From the NCBI GenBank assembly GCA_029560585.1, contig JAKQKQ010000330.1, positions 1 through 64,000 of the forward strand: a stretch of DNA of 64,000 bases. The letters are read 5' to 3'. Positions 11,085-19,126 of the stretch are shown piece by piece. Source of the stretch: Verrucomicrobiota bacterium (GTDB lineage Bacteria > Verrucomicrobiota > Verrucomicrobiia > JADLBR01). The notes beneath the pieces are model-generated. The model saw nothing but the letters and a program-made list of their open reading frames with translations, had not been told where the DNA came from and searched no databases. Made by a program: the position numbers and the translations under genes. Each line of letters begins with the position of its first letter. Position 1 is the first letter of the stretch.

Positions 11085-11636
11085 GTGAAGCGTTGCGCCG
11101 TCGCCGCATGTTTCGCCGCCCTTGGCGTGGCCGCCCTGCCTGCCGCGTCTCCTTCGTCCATCGAAGATGCCCGCATCGACAGGGAGCGTGTCCTCCGAGC
11201 GGCCGACAAGCTCGACTTCCTCTCCTCCCAGATGGAGAACCTTCAGGGCGAAGTCGCCAAATTGCGCTCGGAGACCGACGCCCTCCGCTCGGAAAACGAG
11301 GCGCTAAAACGTTCCATGCAGGAATTGACCGCCGCCCAGGCGGCCGACCGCCAAAAGCTGCTTGACGAAGTGAGCCAAATCGTTGCGAAATCAACGTCGG
11401 CGAAACCCGCCAAGACGGAGGTTCCCGCGGCACCCCCCGCGAGCGGGGCATCGGCCAAGCAAGAGAAAGGTTACAAGCATATCGTCGAGAAAGGTCAGAC
11501 GGTGACCGCGATCACGCGGGCCTACAACGCCCAAGGTGTCAAGGTGACTGCGGACGACATCATCCGGGCAAACAACCTCGGTCCGGGCGCCATTGTGCGC
11601 GCGGGCCAAGAGATCTTCATACCGAAAAAGGACTAG
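11085..11636 (+). CDS. Exported coiled-coil LysM-domain protein
   Basis: A 183-residue protein starting at GTG, with a signal peptide of about 21 residues ending near PAASP. A coiled coil spans roughly residues 30-100 (LDFLSSQMENLQGEVAKL onwards, heptad-like Leu/Glu/Lys). A Pro/Ala-rich linker follows, then one C-terminal LysM domain (about 127-181) with YKHIVEKGQTVTAITRAY and GPGAIVRAGQEIFIP. LysM binds N-acetylglucosamine polymers, so the protein probably tethers itself to peptidoglycan in the periplasm. It begins 17 bases after ligA and is followed after four bases by the GYF-like gene. Function beyond peptidoglycan binding is unknown. Confidence 0.8.
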   Translation: MKRCAVAACFAALGVAALPAASPSSIEDARIDRERVLRAADKLDFLSSQMENLQGEVAKLRSETDALRSENEALKRSMQELTAAQAADRQKLLDEVSQIVAKSTSAKPAKTEVPAAPPASGASAKQEKGYKHIVEKGQTVTAITRAYNAQGVKVTADDIIRANNLGPGAIVRAGQEIFIPKKD

Positions 11637-11640
11637 CGCG

Positions 11641-12363
11641 ATGGGTTGGACGCTCAGGAAGACCGACGGCCAAGTGTTCGAGGATCGCACCCTCGATGAA
11701 CTCGTGCACTGGGCGCGCTCCGCGCAGATCAACCCGTACGACGAGCTCTCCGAAGATGGCCAACTGTGGCGCAAGGCCTTTGAATTCCCCCAACTCGAGA
11801 TGGAGTGGCTCGTGACGCTCAACGACGGCACCGAGTATGGCCCGACCAACCTCCCCACCCTGCTCGAGTTCATCGCGGTCAAATTGCTGGCCGAGGATGG
11901 CGCCGCCATCCATCGCGACACGCGGGAGCGACGACCGATCTCGGCGCTGATCCAGGCACATCGAGAAAAGGAGACCAAGACCACCGAATCTCAGGCCGCG
12001 CCGCCACCATCACACCCGCCGACAGCCCCAGTCACTTTCGCCGCCGTCTTCGGCAGGCGCGGCACCAGCTCGCCAAAATCGAACGAGGCCGCGCAGCATG
12101 CGGCCGCGGGTCCTCCGGCTCCTGCGGCGAAGGCGGAAGAGGTCGACTACCAGACCCAGCCACTCCCCTCCCCCCTCGAGGCCCCGCCGCCGGCACCCGC
12201 GGGCGTGATCATGCCAGACACCCAGCTCGATCCGGCCAACGATCCGGATTTCGTTGCGCTGGAACGCGAGGTCCTCCAGGCGAAAACGAACTATGACAAG
12301 CTTCTGAAAAAGTACGAGAAGCTGGTCCAGAAGCTGCCCAAGAACCCCGCTGCCACGCACTGA
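11641..12363 (+). CDS. Tandem GYF_2/DUF4339-like domain protein
   Basis: A 240-residue cytoplasmic-looking protein. Residues about 1-45 (GWTLRKTDGQVFEDRTLDELVHW) and about 55-100 (LVTLNDGTEYGPTNLPTLLEF) look like two successive GYF_2 or DUF4339-type modules, small folds usually involved in protein contacts. The middle (about 115-195) is Pro/Ala-rich and probably disordered. The last 35 residues are rich in charged residues with heptad spacing (a short coiled coil). It has no signal peptide. It follows the LysM gene almost directly, suggesting one transcript. The ATG at 11641 is chosen because an upstream in-frame start at 11593 would overlap the LysM gene by 44 bases. No specific function can be assigned. 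Confidence 0.7.
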   Translation: MGWTLRKTDGQVFEDRTLDELVHWARSAQINPYDELSEDGQLWRKAFEFPQLEMEWLVTLNDGTEYGPTNLPTLLEFIAVKLLAEDGAAIHRDTRERRPISALIQAHREKETKTTESQAAPPPSHPPTAPVTFAAVFGRRGTSSPKSNEAAQHAAAGPPAPAAKAEEVDYQTQPLPSPLEAPPPAPAGVIMPDTQLDPANDPDFVALEREVLQAKTNYDKLLKKYEKLVQKLPKNPAATH

Positions 12364-12384
12364 CGCATCGGCCGCCCCGGCCCA

Positions 12385-13302
12385 TCAATACAAAAAGGGC
12401 TCATCCGGTTCGTCGGCCTTCTCGATGCTCTCGGAGCGAATGAAAGGTTGGGGGATGCCGGGCCCCACCTGCTGGAAGCCCAGCTTTCCGTCCACCTGGA
12501 TCCACTCCATCTCTTCGACGCCGGCGGGACCGCTGCCGTCGACCCTGAGACCCAGAACCCGCGCGTCCGCGGCACAGCACACGATGAACATTCGCACCAG
12601 ATCGAATGACCCTGGCTTCTTGGCATCGTGCACCATCTGGCCAAGGACCCTCACCCGGGCCCCCTCCATCTTCTGCCTCATTTCCGGATCGGCGGCGAAC
12701 ACCATGATGTCGTAGACGGTCAGCTCGTCAGCACCGCCGACGCCGATCGATGCCCGGTGCCCCTCCGGTTCCGTGAATATGGCCTCGGCCTCGATCTTTC
12801 GCGGCCCGGCATCGGGCCGCGCAGCCGTCGGCGCAACGATCTCGACATCCAACTTCTTCTGGGTCGGCGGCGGGGCCCTCATGATCCCACGGTTTCTCAC
12901 CGTCGTCGCCGAGAAGCCCTCTGGCCGAACGGAAAACAGAAGCACCAGCGGGAGCATCAGCGCCACCGTCCGCACGATCAGTGCGAGGGTCAGTCCCTCG
13001 CCGTGCGAATGGCCGTGGTGCTGGCATCCATCGTGCTGGTCCCCGAGATCGTGGCCGCCGTCGTCCCCAGGATGGCAGCAGGGCACCCCCCGGGGCAGCA
13101 GGCAAAGCCCAAAACCGATCGCCGCCAAAACGGCCCCCGCGGCCGCGATCAAAGGGCGAAAGAATGGCGCGACGAAAACAACGAGATCGCCACGGGCGAA
13201 ATACGCCAAGAACACCGCCCCCCAGCAAACCAGCGTCAGCGATCCCAGCGACTCCGCAGCCCGGGACCGCCATCCAGCCACGCCAACCGCACGCTCACCC
13301 AT
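12385..13302 (-). CDS. TIGR03943/DUF1980 (YcgQ-like) membrane partner of permease
   Basis: A 305-residue protein, the distal gene of a five-gene minus-strand operon. Two N-terminal transmembrane helices (about residues 22-45 and 50-68) are followed by a Cys/His/Asp-rich loop (about 75-101, with CCHPGDDGGHD and HHGHSHGEG) and another helix (about 104-125). A C-terminal soluble domain has an IVCCAADA motif. This family is regularly paired with DUF318/YraQ permeases, and that partner is the next gene upstream. The His-rich loop suggests metal handling, probably zinc (inference). The start at 13302 is set by a strong AGGAGG seven bases upstream; an in-frame TTG at 13323 is less likely. Confidence 0.82.
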   Translation of the reverse strand: MGERAVGVAGWRSRAAESLGSLTLVCWGAVFLAYFARGDLVVFVAPFFRPLIAAAGAVLAAIGFGLCLLPRGVPCCHPGDDGGHDLGDQHDGCQHHGHSHGEGLTLALIVRTVALMLPLVLLFSVRPEGFSATTVRNRGIMRAPPPTQKKLDVEIVAPTAARPDAGPRKIEAEAIFTEPEGHRASIGVGGADELTVYDIMVFAADPEMRQKMEGARVRVLGQMVHDAKKPGSFDLVRMFIVCCAADARVLGLRVDGSGPAGVEEMEWIQVDGKLGFQQVGPGIPQPFIRSESIEKADEPDEPFLY

Positions 13303-13326
13303 CGATGGCACCTCCTGCACCAATCA

Positions 13327-14241
13327 TCAGAACGGTTGCAGCGAAATGTTCACGCAGATCCAGAAGATCGCCGCACCTGTCCCCAGCGCGAGCAGGCCGA
13401 CGAACCACGTCCGGAATACGGCATTATACATGAACGCAAGCTTCAGGTCGAACACCGGTCCAAAAACCAAGAAGGCCAGCTTGGATGCGAAGGGGAACTG
13501 GTTCAGCGTGGCCGCGATGAACGCATCCGATGTGCTGCAGAGCGACAGGACGACCGCGCCCCCCATCAGGCTCCCGACCGCCAGCGGCGCGCTCGAGGCG
13601 AGGGGCACGATGATCTCCCGACTCACAGCCGTGTTGAAAACGGCCGCGATCGCCGCGCCCATGACAAGGAACGCCGCGACGTCCAAGAAGTCCGAGGCGG
13701 AACAGCGCACCGCCCGGGCAAACCTGGCCCGCATGGGCAAAGAATCCCCGTCGTCCGAACTCCCCTCCCCAGGGAGATCCGCCGAGGCATGCCGCAGAAA
13801 CGCCTCGGGCCGCACTCTCAGAACCAACAGGCCAGCACCCGCCGCCACGACATACCCGAGACCGAGCCGCAGCGAGGCCATCCACCACGGCCCCTGACCC
13901 TGGAAGGCGGCCAGCGTGCTCAACAGCGTGATCGGATTCACGATCGGCGCCGCCAGCATGTAGGTCACGGCGCATGCCGCCGGCACCCCCTTGCGGATCA
14001 ACCGCCGCATCACCGGCACGATGCCGCACTCGCAAAGGGGAAACACCAGGCCAAACAGCCCCGACAGGGCCACCGCCACCACCCGGTTGCGAGGCACCGC
14101 ACGCCGAAACCATGCCGGGGGAACGAATGCGTCAATGACACCGGAGACCAGCGTCCCGAATACCAAGAACGGAAACCCCTCGAAAAGCACGCTCAGAAAC
14201 GAGAGCGTGAAATCGTTGAGGCTAAACCGGAACGCGGTCAT
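13327..14241 (-). CDS. YraQ/DUF318 (ArsP-like) permease
   Basis: A 304-residue integral membrane protein with about eight hydrophobic helices. The family hallmark is FPLCECGIVPVMRRLIRKG (near residue 105), with a conserved Cys-x-Cys-Gly at a helix start, followed by APIVNPITLLST. The second half repeats the pattern weakly (VLSLCSTSDAFI). Relatives are annotated as ArsP organoarsenical or predicted metal permeases. The gene lies 27 bases after rpmB and 24 bases before its TIGR03943 partner, so the pair is presumably made with ribosomal proteins S18 and L28. Substrate unknown; a link to zinc status is inference from neighbours and from the partner's His-rich loop. Confidence 0.82.
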   Translation of the reverse strand: MTAFRFSLNDFTLSFLSVLFEGFPFLVFGTLVSGVIDAFVPPAWFRRAVPRNRVVAVALSGLFGLVFPLCECGIVPVMRRLIRKGVPAACAVTYMLAAPIVNPITLLSTLAAFQGQGPWWMASLRLGLGYVVAAGAGLLVLRVRPEAFLRHASADLPGEGSSDDGDSLPMRARFARAVRCSASDFLDVAAFLVMGAAIAAVFNTAVSREIIVPLASSAPLAVGSLMGGAVVLSLCSTSDAFIAATLNQFPFASKLAFLVFGPVFDLKLAFMYNAVFRTWFVGLLALGTGAAIFWICVNISLQPF

Positions 14242-14268
14242 GGCGGCACCCCCGGCCGACCCGCCGCA

Positions 14269-14532
14269 TCACACCAGCCCGGCGTCCTTCAGTGTCCGAT
14301 AGGCACCGTTTCGATCAAGCGTCTTGAGCGCGCGCGCCGTGAGCTTGACCCTGACGTGGCGCTTGAGCTCCGGCACCCAGATCCGCTTAGTCACGAGATT
14401 GGGCAAGAAAGTCCGCTTGACCTCCTTGGTGACGTGCAAGCCAATGCCGCCCTTCTTCTTCGCCTTGCCGCTCCGTATGATGCGGCGCCCCCTGACGGGG
14501 CCCACGCCCGTGATCTGGCATCGCCTAGACAT
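14269..14532 (-). CDS. rpmB: 50S ribosomal protein L28, cysteine-poor PVC type
   Basis: An 87-residue L28. It begins with MSRRCQITG and has RTFLPNLVTKRIWVPE and LTARALKTLDRNG as in bacterial L28. Between the N-terminal GKxP-like region and the core is a KAKKKGGIGL insertion, which I recognise from chlamydial and verrucomicrobial L28. The zinc-binding CxxC...CxxC pairs of the other L28 type are absent; only one Cys remains. It is therefore a zinc-independent form, although this may simply be the ordinary form in this lineage. It lies 10 bases after rpsR. An AT-rich spacer without a clear anti-Shine-Dalgarno match precedes the ATG. Confidence 0.95.
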   Translation of the reverse strand: MSRRCQITGVGPVRGRRIIRSGKAKKKGGIGLHVTKEVKRTFLPNLVTKRIWVPELKRHVRVKLTARALKTLDRNGAYRTLKDAGLV

Positions 14533-14542
14533 ATCTATAACC

Positions 14543-14785
14543 TCACTTGCACAAAAGCACCTGCCGGGCCCTCTTGATGGCCAGCGTCAATTTCCGGTGC
14601 AGCTTCGCCGGCATTCCGGTCACCCGCCGCGGCAGGATCCGGCCCTTCTCGGTCTGAAACTTCTTGAGCAGCTCGGTGTTTCGAAAATCGATCGCGTCGG
14701 CATTGATGTCGATGCGTCGCTTGGGGAAGCCGCGCTGCTGGCGCCTCCCTTTTCCCCGCGTCTTTTTGTCAGGTTTGCCAATCAT
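14543..14785 (-). CDS. rpsR: 30S ribosomal protein S18, cysteine-poor
   Basis: An 80-residue S18 recognised by [31 protein letters not shown] and [10 protein letters not shown]. It binds 16S rRNA in the platform next to S6. The Cys positions of zinc-binding S18 are absent; the only Cys is the penultimate residue. The basic N-terminal arm (about 1-20) is longer than the E. coli one. Genes for S6 and L9, the usual S18 neighbours, are not present. Instead S18 sits between a DksA-like gene (25 bases upstream) and L28 (10 bases downstream). Confidence 0.95.
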   Translation of the reverse strand: MIGKPDKKTRGKGRRQQRGFPKRRIDINADAIDFRNTELLKKFQTEKGRILPRRVTGMPAKLHRKLTLAIKRARQVLLCK

Positions 14786-14810
14786 CGCTCATCCTCCGGT
14801 CAACCCCACA

Positions 14811-15677
14811 TCACTGCTGCTGCTCTTTGCTGCGCGCGCGAGGTTCCTCTTCAGATTCCTCATCCTCATCCTCTTCGCCCGATTCGGCGACGTCCATGAA
14901 GTGCGGCTGCGACTCCCACTTGTTGTGGCCCTTGCGCGCCCGCTCCATCTCCGCCTGGCACTCCACGGTCAGGCGCGCCCACGGGATGGCCTCCAGCCGC
15001 TCGTGGGGGATTCTCTTGCCCGACTTCTCACAGATGCCGTAGTTCCCCTCGTGGATGCGCTTCAGCGCCTCGTCGATCTCGTACAGCGAATCCTGCTCCT
15101 GGGAAAGCAGGCTCAGGGCAAAATCCTTCTCGTAGGCATCGCTGCCCGCGTCGCCCATGTGCTGGCCAAACGCGGATCCGCCACCCAAGTCGGGGGCCGC
15201 GCGCAAGTTGTCCCGCGACACGTCCTGCATCTGGTCCAGAAGGTGGTCCTTGAGTTCCTCGAGCCTCTGCTTCTGTTTCCGCAGGAACGCCGTCAGTTCC
15301 ACGGGTTTGCTGGGCTCTGGCCGATAGTCGTCCGATTGCTCAAACGGCACGTCGTCCACCCTGCGGGCGGGTCGGCTGACGCTCTCCACCAAGACCGGGC
15401 CCCTGCCCGACGTGACGCTTGTTGCCGAAACAGACTTGCGCGCCACGTGGTTCACCGACACAGCCGGCGAAGCCGGTTTCGCCGGTGCCGGCGCGGCCGC
15501 CGGCTTCGCTTTGGCGAGCTTGGTCGCCGGGGCCTTCCCCTTCGCGGGGGCCTTGGGCTTGGAGGCCCCCTTCGGGGCCACCTTGCGGGCGTGCGCCTTC
15601 TGCGCGGGTTTCGCGTTGCGCTTCATCGCCCCCCCCTTCGGGGCGGCCTTCTTCGATTTGGAGGTTTTCCCGGCCAT
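14811..15677 (-). CDS. DksA/TraR-family factor with histone-H1-like N-terminal tail and half-lost zinc finger
   Basis: A 288-residue protein. Residues 1-70 are almost entirely Lys, Ala and Pro with KAP/PKG repeats, like histone H1 or AlgP tails. Residues about 128-255 form the DksA/TraR part: a coiled-coil hairpin (TAFLRKQKQRLEELKDHLL onwards) and the zinc-finger region YGICEKSGKRIPHERLEAIPW. At the four metal positions it has Cys216, Ser219, Thr237 and Cys240, so two ligands are lost, as in zinc-independent DksA variants. The C-terminus is strongly acidic (about 267-278). DksA proteins bind the RNA polymerase secondary channel and modulate rRNA and stress promoters. The start at 15677 is preferred over 15719. 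It heads the operon with rpsR and rpmB. Confidence 0.85.
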   Translation of the reverse strand: MAGKTSKSKKAAPKGGAMKRNAKPAQKAHARKVAPKGASKPKAPAKGKAPATKLAKAKPAAAPAPAKPASPAVSVNHVARKSVSATSVTSGRGPVLVESVSRPARRVDDVPFEQSDDYRPEPSKPVELTAFLRKQKQRLEELKDHLLDQMQDVSRDNLRAAPDLGGGSAFGQHMGDAGSDAYEKDFALSLLSQEQDSLYEIDEALKRIHEGNYGICEKSGKRIPHERLEAIPWARLTVECQAEMERARKGHNKWESQPHFMDVAESGEEDEDEESEEEPRARSKEQQQ

Positions 15678-15748
15678 AAAAAAGAGGCTGTACTGTAGTC
15701 GCGGTTCTTCGATCTGCAATGAAAATTATGGACCCCGGAATGGTGCCT

Positions 15749-16390
15749 TCAAGGGGTGGGAGGAGGGGTTCCCGGCGCCGATGGGGTGGCGGCCCCCTGG
15801 TCTCCGGGTTCCGACACCGCCTTCTTCTTGGCCTTCGGGGACTCCCAGACCTTGGTGTTGTTCTTGCTCTCGCTCGGACTGGATGCCCTGGCCCCTCCCT
15901 CGCGCCCCGGTTTCCGGATCAGCTGGTTGGCCCGGGCGATCAAGATCTTGTCGCCGGCCCTCTGGAGAATCGCCCCCCCCGTGGCCTCAACCCGCAGATC
16001 GCCCTCCGGACGGGCCAGCGTGATGACCCACTGGTATTTCATGAGCGCCGCGGGCTCATCGCTCGCGGCCGTCAGACTCAGAATATGCGTCTGCACGCGC
16101 GGGGCGGCCGCGGGCGTCAGGAGTTTCGGCAGCTCGCTAACAAGTTCTTCGCGGGTGTGCACGAAAAGCCTGTCGGATGGGCCGAGCCGCAGGGTCGTCT
16201 TGATCTCCAGAGAGTCGTCCATCGCGGCCAATATCGCCGCGCAGTCCCTCGCCACCGCGGCGGTCCGAAGTCCCGCCAATATCGCCTCCGCCTCAGCTTT
16301 CGTGGGCGGCCCCCCGGCGGCCGCGCCCAGGGCGCACGACGCCAGAAGCGCCACCATCCCCAGAATGGGCCCGGCCAGCCTCTTAATCAT
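15749..16390 (-). CDS. Exported protein of unknown function, possibly NTF2-like
   Basis: A 213-residue protein with a signal peptide (about residues 1-25, ending near ALGAAAG). The mature part (about 30-160) has an alternation of helices and strands (AEAILAGLRTAAVARDCAAIL, then LEIKTTLRL, then VQTHILSLTA and MKYQWVITLA) resembling NTF2/DUF4440-like periplasmic domains, but I cannot name a family. The C-terminal 45 residues are Lys/Ser/Pro-rich and probably disordered. It lies 71 bases upstream of the dksA start in the same orientation and could be the first gene of that transcript. It is divergent from the NrnA-like gene. Confidence 0.6.
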   Translation of the reverse strand: MIKRLAGPILGMVALLASCALGAAAGGPPTKAEAEAILAGLRTAAVARDCAAILAAMDDSLEIKTTLRLGPSDRLFVHTREELVSELPKLLTPAAAPRVQTHILSLTAASDEPAALMKYQWVITLARPEGDLRVEATGGAILQRAGDKILIARANQLIRKPGREGGARASSPSESKNNTKVWESPKAKKKAVSEPGDQGAATPSAPGTPPPTP

Positions 16391-16481
16391 CGTGGGATGC
16401 TCGGCCCACCCCCCCCTCCCGTCAAGCCCCGGCGCCGACCGTCGGACTTCTCAAAGTCCGCTGGGCTGCTAGCGTCACCCG

Positions 16482-17483
16482 ATGTCAGAAACGCCAGCAG
16501 CGGCATGGGACGCCGCGATTGAGGGACTCCGCCCACTCCGGTCGCTGGCCCTCATCACGCACGTACGGCCCGATGGAGACGCCTACGGGAGCCTGATCGC
16601 ACTCGGCCTCGCCCTCGAGGATCAGGGGAAACGCGTCTCGCTCTACTGCGAGGACGGCATGATTGACCGGTACCGGTTTCTGCCTGGCGCAGAGAAGGTC
16701 CAGCGCCCGCCCCAGCAGGCGCCCGATGCCGATGCCCTGATCGCGGTCGACTGCGCCGCGGCCAAGCGCCTGGGTGCCGCCTGCCAGCACTGGGCCATCC
16801 GTCCCTGGCTCAACATCGATCACCACGAGAGCAACGAGCGCTTCGGCGCCATCAACATCGTCGACCCGCACCGCCCCGCCACCGGCGAGTTGCTCTTTGA
16901 ACTGTTCCGCCGGGCCGGATGGCCGGTGACCCCCGCGATCGCAGATAACCTCTTCGTCGCCATCTCGACGGACACCGGCTCCTTCCGATATCGGAACACC
17001 ACGGCCCGGACCTTCGAGGTCGCCGCCGAACTCAGCCGGCTCGGCGCCCGCATCGCCGATCTCTCGCTCGCCTGCTACGGCTCGTTCCCCCTGCGCCGCA
17101 CGCGACTGCTCAAGGAGACACTCCAGGACCTCACGCTCGACTGCGGCGACAGGCTCGCCTTCTACCGCATCACCCAAGAGATGTACGCCCGCACCGGCGC
17201 CAGGCCAGAGGACACGGAGGGCATGATCGAGAATATCATCTCCACGGAGGGCGTCGATCTCGCCATCGTCTTCGAGGAGCGCAAGAACGGCACCGTCAAG
17301 ATGAGCTTCCGATCCAAGGGAGCGGTCAATGTCAACGAGGTCGCCCGCCGCTTCGGCGGGGGTGGCCACCCGCAGGCCGCGGGCGCCGAACTCCCCGGAT
17401 CTATCGCCAACGTGCAAGAGCAGGTCTTGCCCGCCGCGCGCGCGGCCCTCGGCGCCGGCGCGGCCCCCTCCGATCAGAGATAG
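16482..17483 (+). CDS. DHH/DHHA1 phosphoesterase, NrnA-like oligoribonuclease/pAp phosphatase
   Basis: A 333-residue DHH-family enzyme. Metal ligands are visible in THVRPDGDAYGS (His27, Asp31, Asp33), AVDCA (Asp90) and NIDHHESN (Asp113, His114, His115). The C-terminal DHHA1 domain ends with the substrate loop FGGGGHPQAAG. Homologues such as B. subtilis NrnA degrade short RNA oligomers and dephosphorylate 3'-phosphoadenosine 5'-phosphate in the cytoplasm. In this window pAp removal is of interest because a PAPS-type sulfotransferase is encoded at 32.9 kb. The gene begins at ATG without a strong ribosome-binding site and is followed after 17 bases by a HAD phosphatase. Confidence 0.9.
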   Translation: MSETPAAAWDAAIEGLRPLRSLALITHVRPDGDAYGSLIALGLALEDQGKRVSLYCEDGMIDRYRFLPGAEKVQRPPQQAPDADALIAVDCAAAKRLGAACQHWAIRPWLNIDHHESNERFGAINIVDPHRPATGELLFELFRRAGWPVTPAIADNLFVAISTDTGSFRYRNTTARTFEVAAELSRLGARIADLSLACYGSFPLRRTRLLKETLQDLTLDCGDRLAFYRITQEMYARTGARPEDTEGMIENIISTEGVDLAIVFEERKNGTVKMSFRSKGAVNVNEVARRFGGGGHPQAAGAELPGSIANVQEQVLPAARAALGAGAAPSDQR

Positions 17484-17500
17484 CGAACGGCCCACCCACC

Positions 17501-18283
17501 ATGACACCGATCCGCCTCCTCAGCACCGATTTCGATGGCACCCTGGTCGGATTCGAACCCGATCAGGAACGGCCCGACGCATTCCTCGACTGGCTCGAGA
17601 GATCAGGAGAGGATCGCCCCGTCTGGATGATCAATACCGGGCGCTGGATAGATAGCATCCTCGAGCGGCTCCGCACCCTTCAGATCCCCCGCGAAGCCTG
17701 GCCCGCATGGGTCGCCAGCGGCGAGCGCGAGATCTACCGGCTCGAAAACGACGCCTACCGCCCGCTCCATCCTTGGAACGCGGAATGCGAGGCCGCCCAC
17801 GCCAAGCTCGCCGAAGAGGTCCACCACGCCTTCGCGTTCATCCGCGGATGGGTCGGGCTCCACACCGATGCCGTGTGCCTCTACGAGCAAACCTCATTCG
17901 CCGGCGTCCGGGCGTCCTCCATCGAAGAGGCCGATCGCATCACCGCATTCCTCGACGGGCTCTTCGCGCATTATCCCGACCTGGCCGTCCAGCGCAACGA
18001 CGTCTACTTCCGGTTCTGCCACCGCAACTACCACAAGGGCGCTTGCCTCGCCGAGGTGCAGCGCCTCGTGGGTGCCTCGCCGATCCAGACCTTCGCCTGC
18101 GGCGACCACTACAACGATCTCCCCATGCTCCGGGCCGATGTCGCCGCCATGCTGGCGTGCCCCATCAACGCGATCCCCGAGGTCCGTGCCGCGGTGGCGG
18201 GCGGCGGTGGCCACGTCGCGACCCGCGAGTTCACCGCCGGACTCGTCGAGGCCCTCGATATCTTCTCCTCCCGGGGCGAGTAG
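17501..18283 (+). CDS. HAD-superfamily (IIB, Cof/SPP-like) phosphatase
   Basis: A 260-residue cytoplasmic hydrolase. Motif I is STDFDGTLVG (nucleophile Asp10, acid Asp12), motif II is MINTGR, the motif III lysine lies in HKGACLAEV, and motif IV is FACGDHYNDLPML. The cap between motifs II and III is of the C2B type, as in Cof-like and sucrose-phosphate phosphatases. The substrate is probably a phosphorylated sugar or small metabolite and cannot be fixed further. It follows the DHH gene after 17 bases and is likely cotranscribed. It is convergent with the cyclophilin gene (60-base spacer, no hairpin seen). Confidence 0.85.
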   Translation: MTPIRLLSTDFDGTLVGFEPDQERPDAFLDWLERSGEDRPVWMINTGRWIDSILERLRTLQIPREAWPAWVASGEREIYRLENDAYRPLHPWNAECEAAHAKLAEEVHHAFAFIRGWVGLHTDAVCLYEQTSFAGVRASSIEEADRITAFLDGLFAHYPDLAVQRNDVYFRFCHRNYHKGACLAEVQRLVGASPIQTFACGDHYNDLPMLRADVAAMLACPINAIPEVRAAVAGGGGHVATREFTAGLVEALDIFSSRGE

Positions 18284-18343
18284 CCGACCGCCCAGGCGCT
18301 TGGATGTTGGATACTTACCGCGGCCCGCCCATCCCGCCGCCGC

Positions 18344-19126
18344 TCATCCGCCGCCCACGTCCTTGAACTTCATCAGCTGGGCCTTGATCTCGATGCGGTC
18401 CTGGGGATTGCCCTTCGCGTCGGCCTGAACCTTGGAAATCCGGTCGACGACATCCATGCCGGACACCACGCGCCCAAAGACGCTGTATTTGCCGTCGAGA
18501 AAAGGCGCGTCCGATACGCATACGTAGAACTGAGAACCGTTCGACCTCCGCTGCGGGTTGACCTTGTCCGGCTTCCGCGCCGCCGCGACAGCGCCCCGAT
18601 CGTGCCGGAGCTTCTTCTCCAGGGGCAACGTGTAGCCGGTGCCACCGAGGCCATCGTTGGCGCGGTCCTCGTCCTTGCTGTTCGGATCGCCACCCTGGAC
18701 GATGAAACCGGGGACGATCCTGTGGAATGTCGTGCCATTATAGAGACCGGTGCGAATGTTCCGGCGGAAGTTCTCCGAATGCTTCGGCGCCTGCTCGTCG
18801 TTTAGCGCGATAACGATCTTGCCCAGGGGGGTCGTGATCACCGCCACCTCGGTCTCCGGATCGACATTGCCGCTGGGCAAGGGCATGGGCGGGGGCGCCT
18901 CCGATGCGATCACGGGCGACGGCTCCGTCTGGCCCTCGTCATGCTTCCGCTTCTTCTTATGATCCTTCTCGCCCTTCTGCTCATTCTGCTGCTCGGCGCT
19001 CATCATCACGGGATCCGGCTGCGTCTGCGCCGCGCCCTTATCGTCGCCAAAAAGCCCGAAGAAACAGCCACTCAGTCCCCACGCGCACGCCAGGGACGCC
19101 ACCAGATACAGGATCTTTATTTTCAT
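18344..19126 (-). CDS. Lipoprotein peptidyl-prolyl cis-trans isomerase (cyclophilin)
   Basis: A 260-residue cyclophilin. A lipoprotein signal peptide ends at the lipobox LSGC (Cys21). A charged Lys/Glu/His-rich linker follows (about 45-85), then a cyclophilin domain (about 92-255). Active-site landmarks are FHRIVPGFIVQGGDP, QFYVCVSDAPFLDG and YSVFGRVVSGMDV. One segment carries an insertion-like stretch (AAARKPDKVNPQRRSNGSQF) relative to the usual MARxxxPxSxxSQF. It would assist folding in the periplasm while anchored to a membrane. Its start abuts the stop of the YgfZ gene, so the two are one transcript. Confidence 0.92.
   Translation of the reverse strand: MKIKILYLVASLACAWGLSGCFFGLFGDDKGAAQTQPDPVMMSAEQQNEQKGEKDHKKKRKHDEGQTEPSPVIASEAPPPMPLPSGNVDPETEVAVITTPLGKIVIALNDEQAPKHSENFRRNIRTGLYNGTTFHRIVPGFIVQGGDPNSKDEDRANDGLGGTGYTLPLEKKLRHDRGAVAAARKPDKVNPQRRSNGSQFYVCVSDAPFLDGKYSVFGRVVSGMDVVDRISKVQADAKGNPQDRIEIKAQLMKFKDVGGG

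Noticed and set aside
12628-14577. 649-codon open frame on the plus strand opposite the permease operon
   Set aside because: It is antisense to five well-recognised minus-strand frames, is rich in Arg, His, Pro and Gln with no domain or hydrophobic pattern, and reflects the GC bias of third codon positions.
15700-15735. Possible Zur box near ATGAAAATTAT upstream of the dksA-like gene
   Set aside because: Only a half-site-like AT stretch is visible; no palindrome of the expected length could be found.
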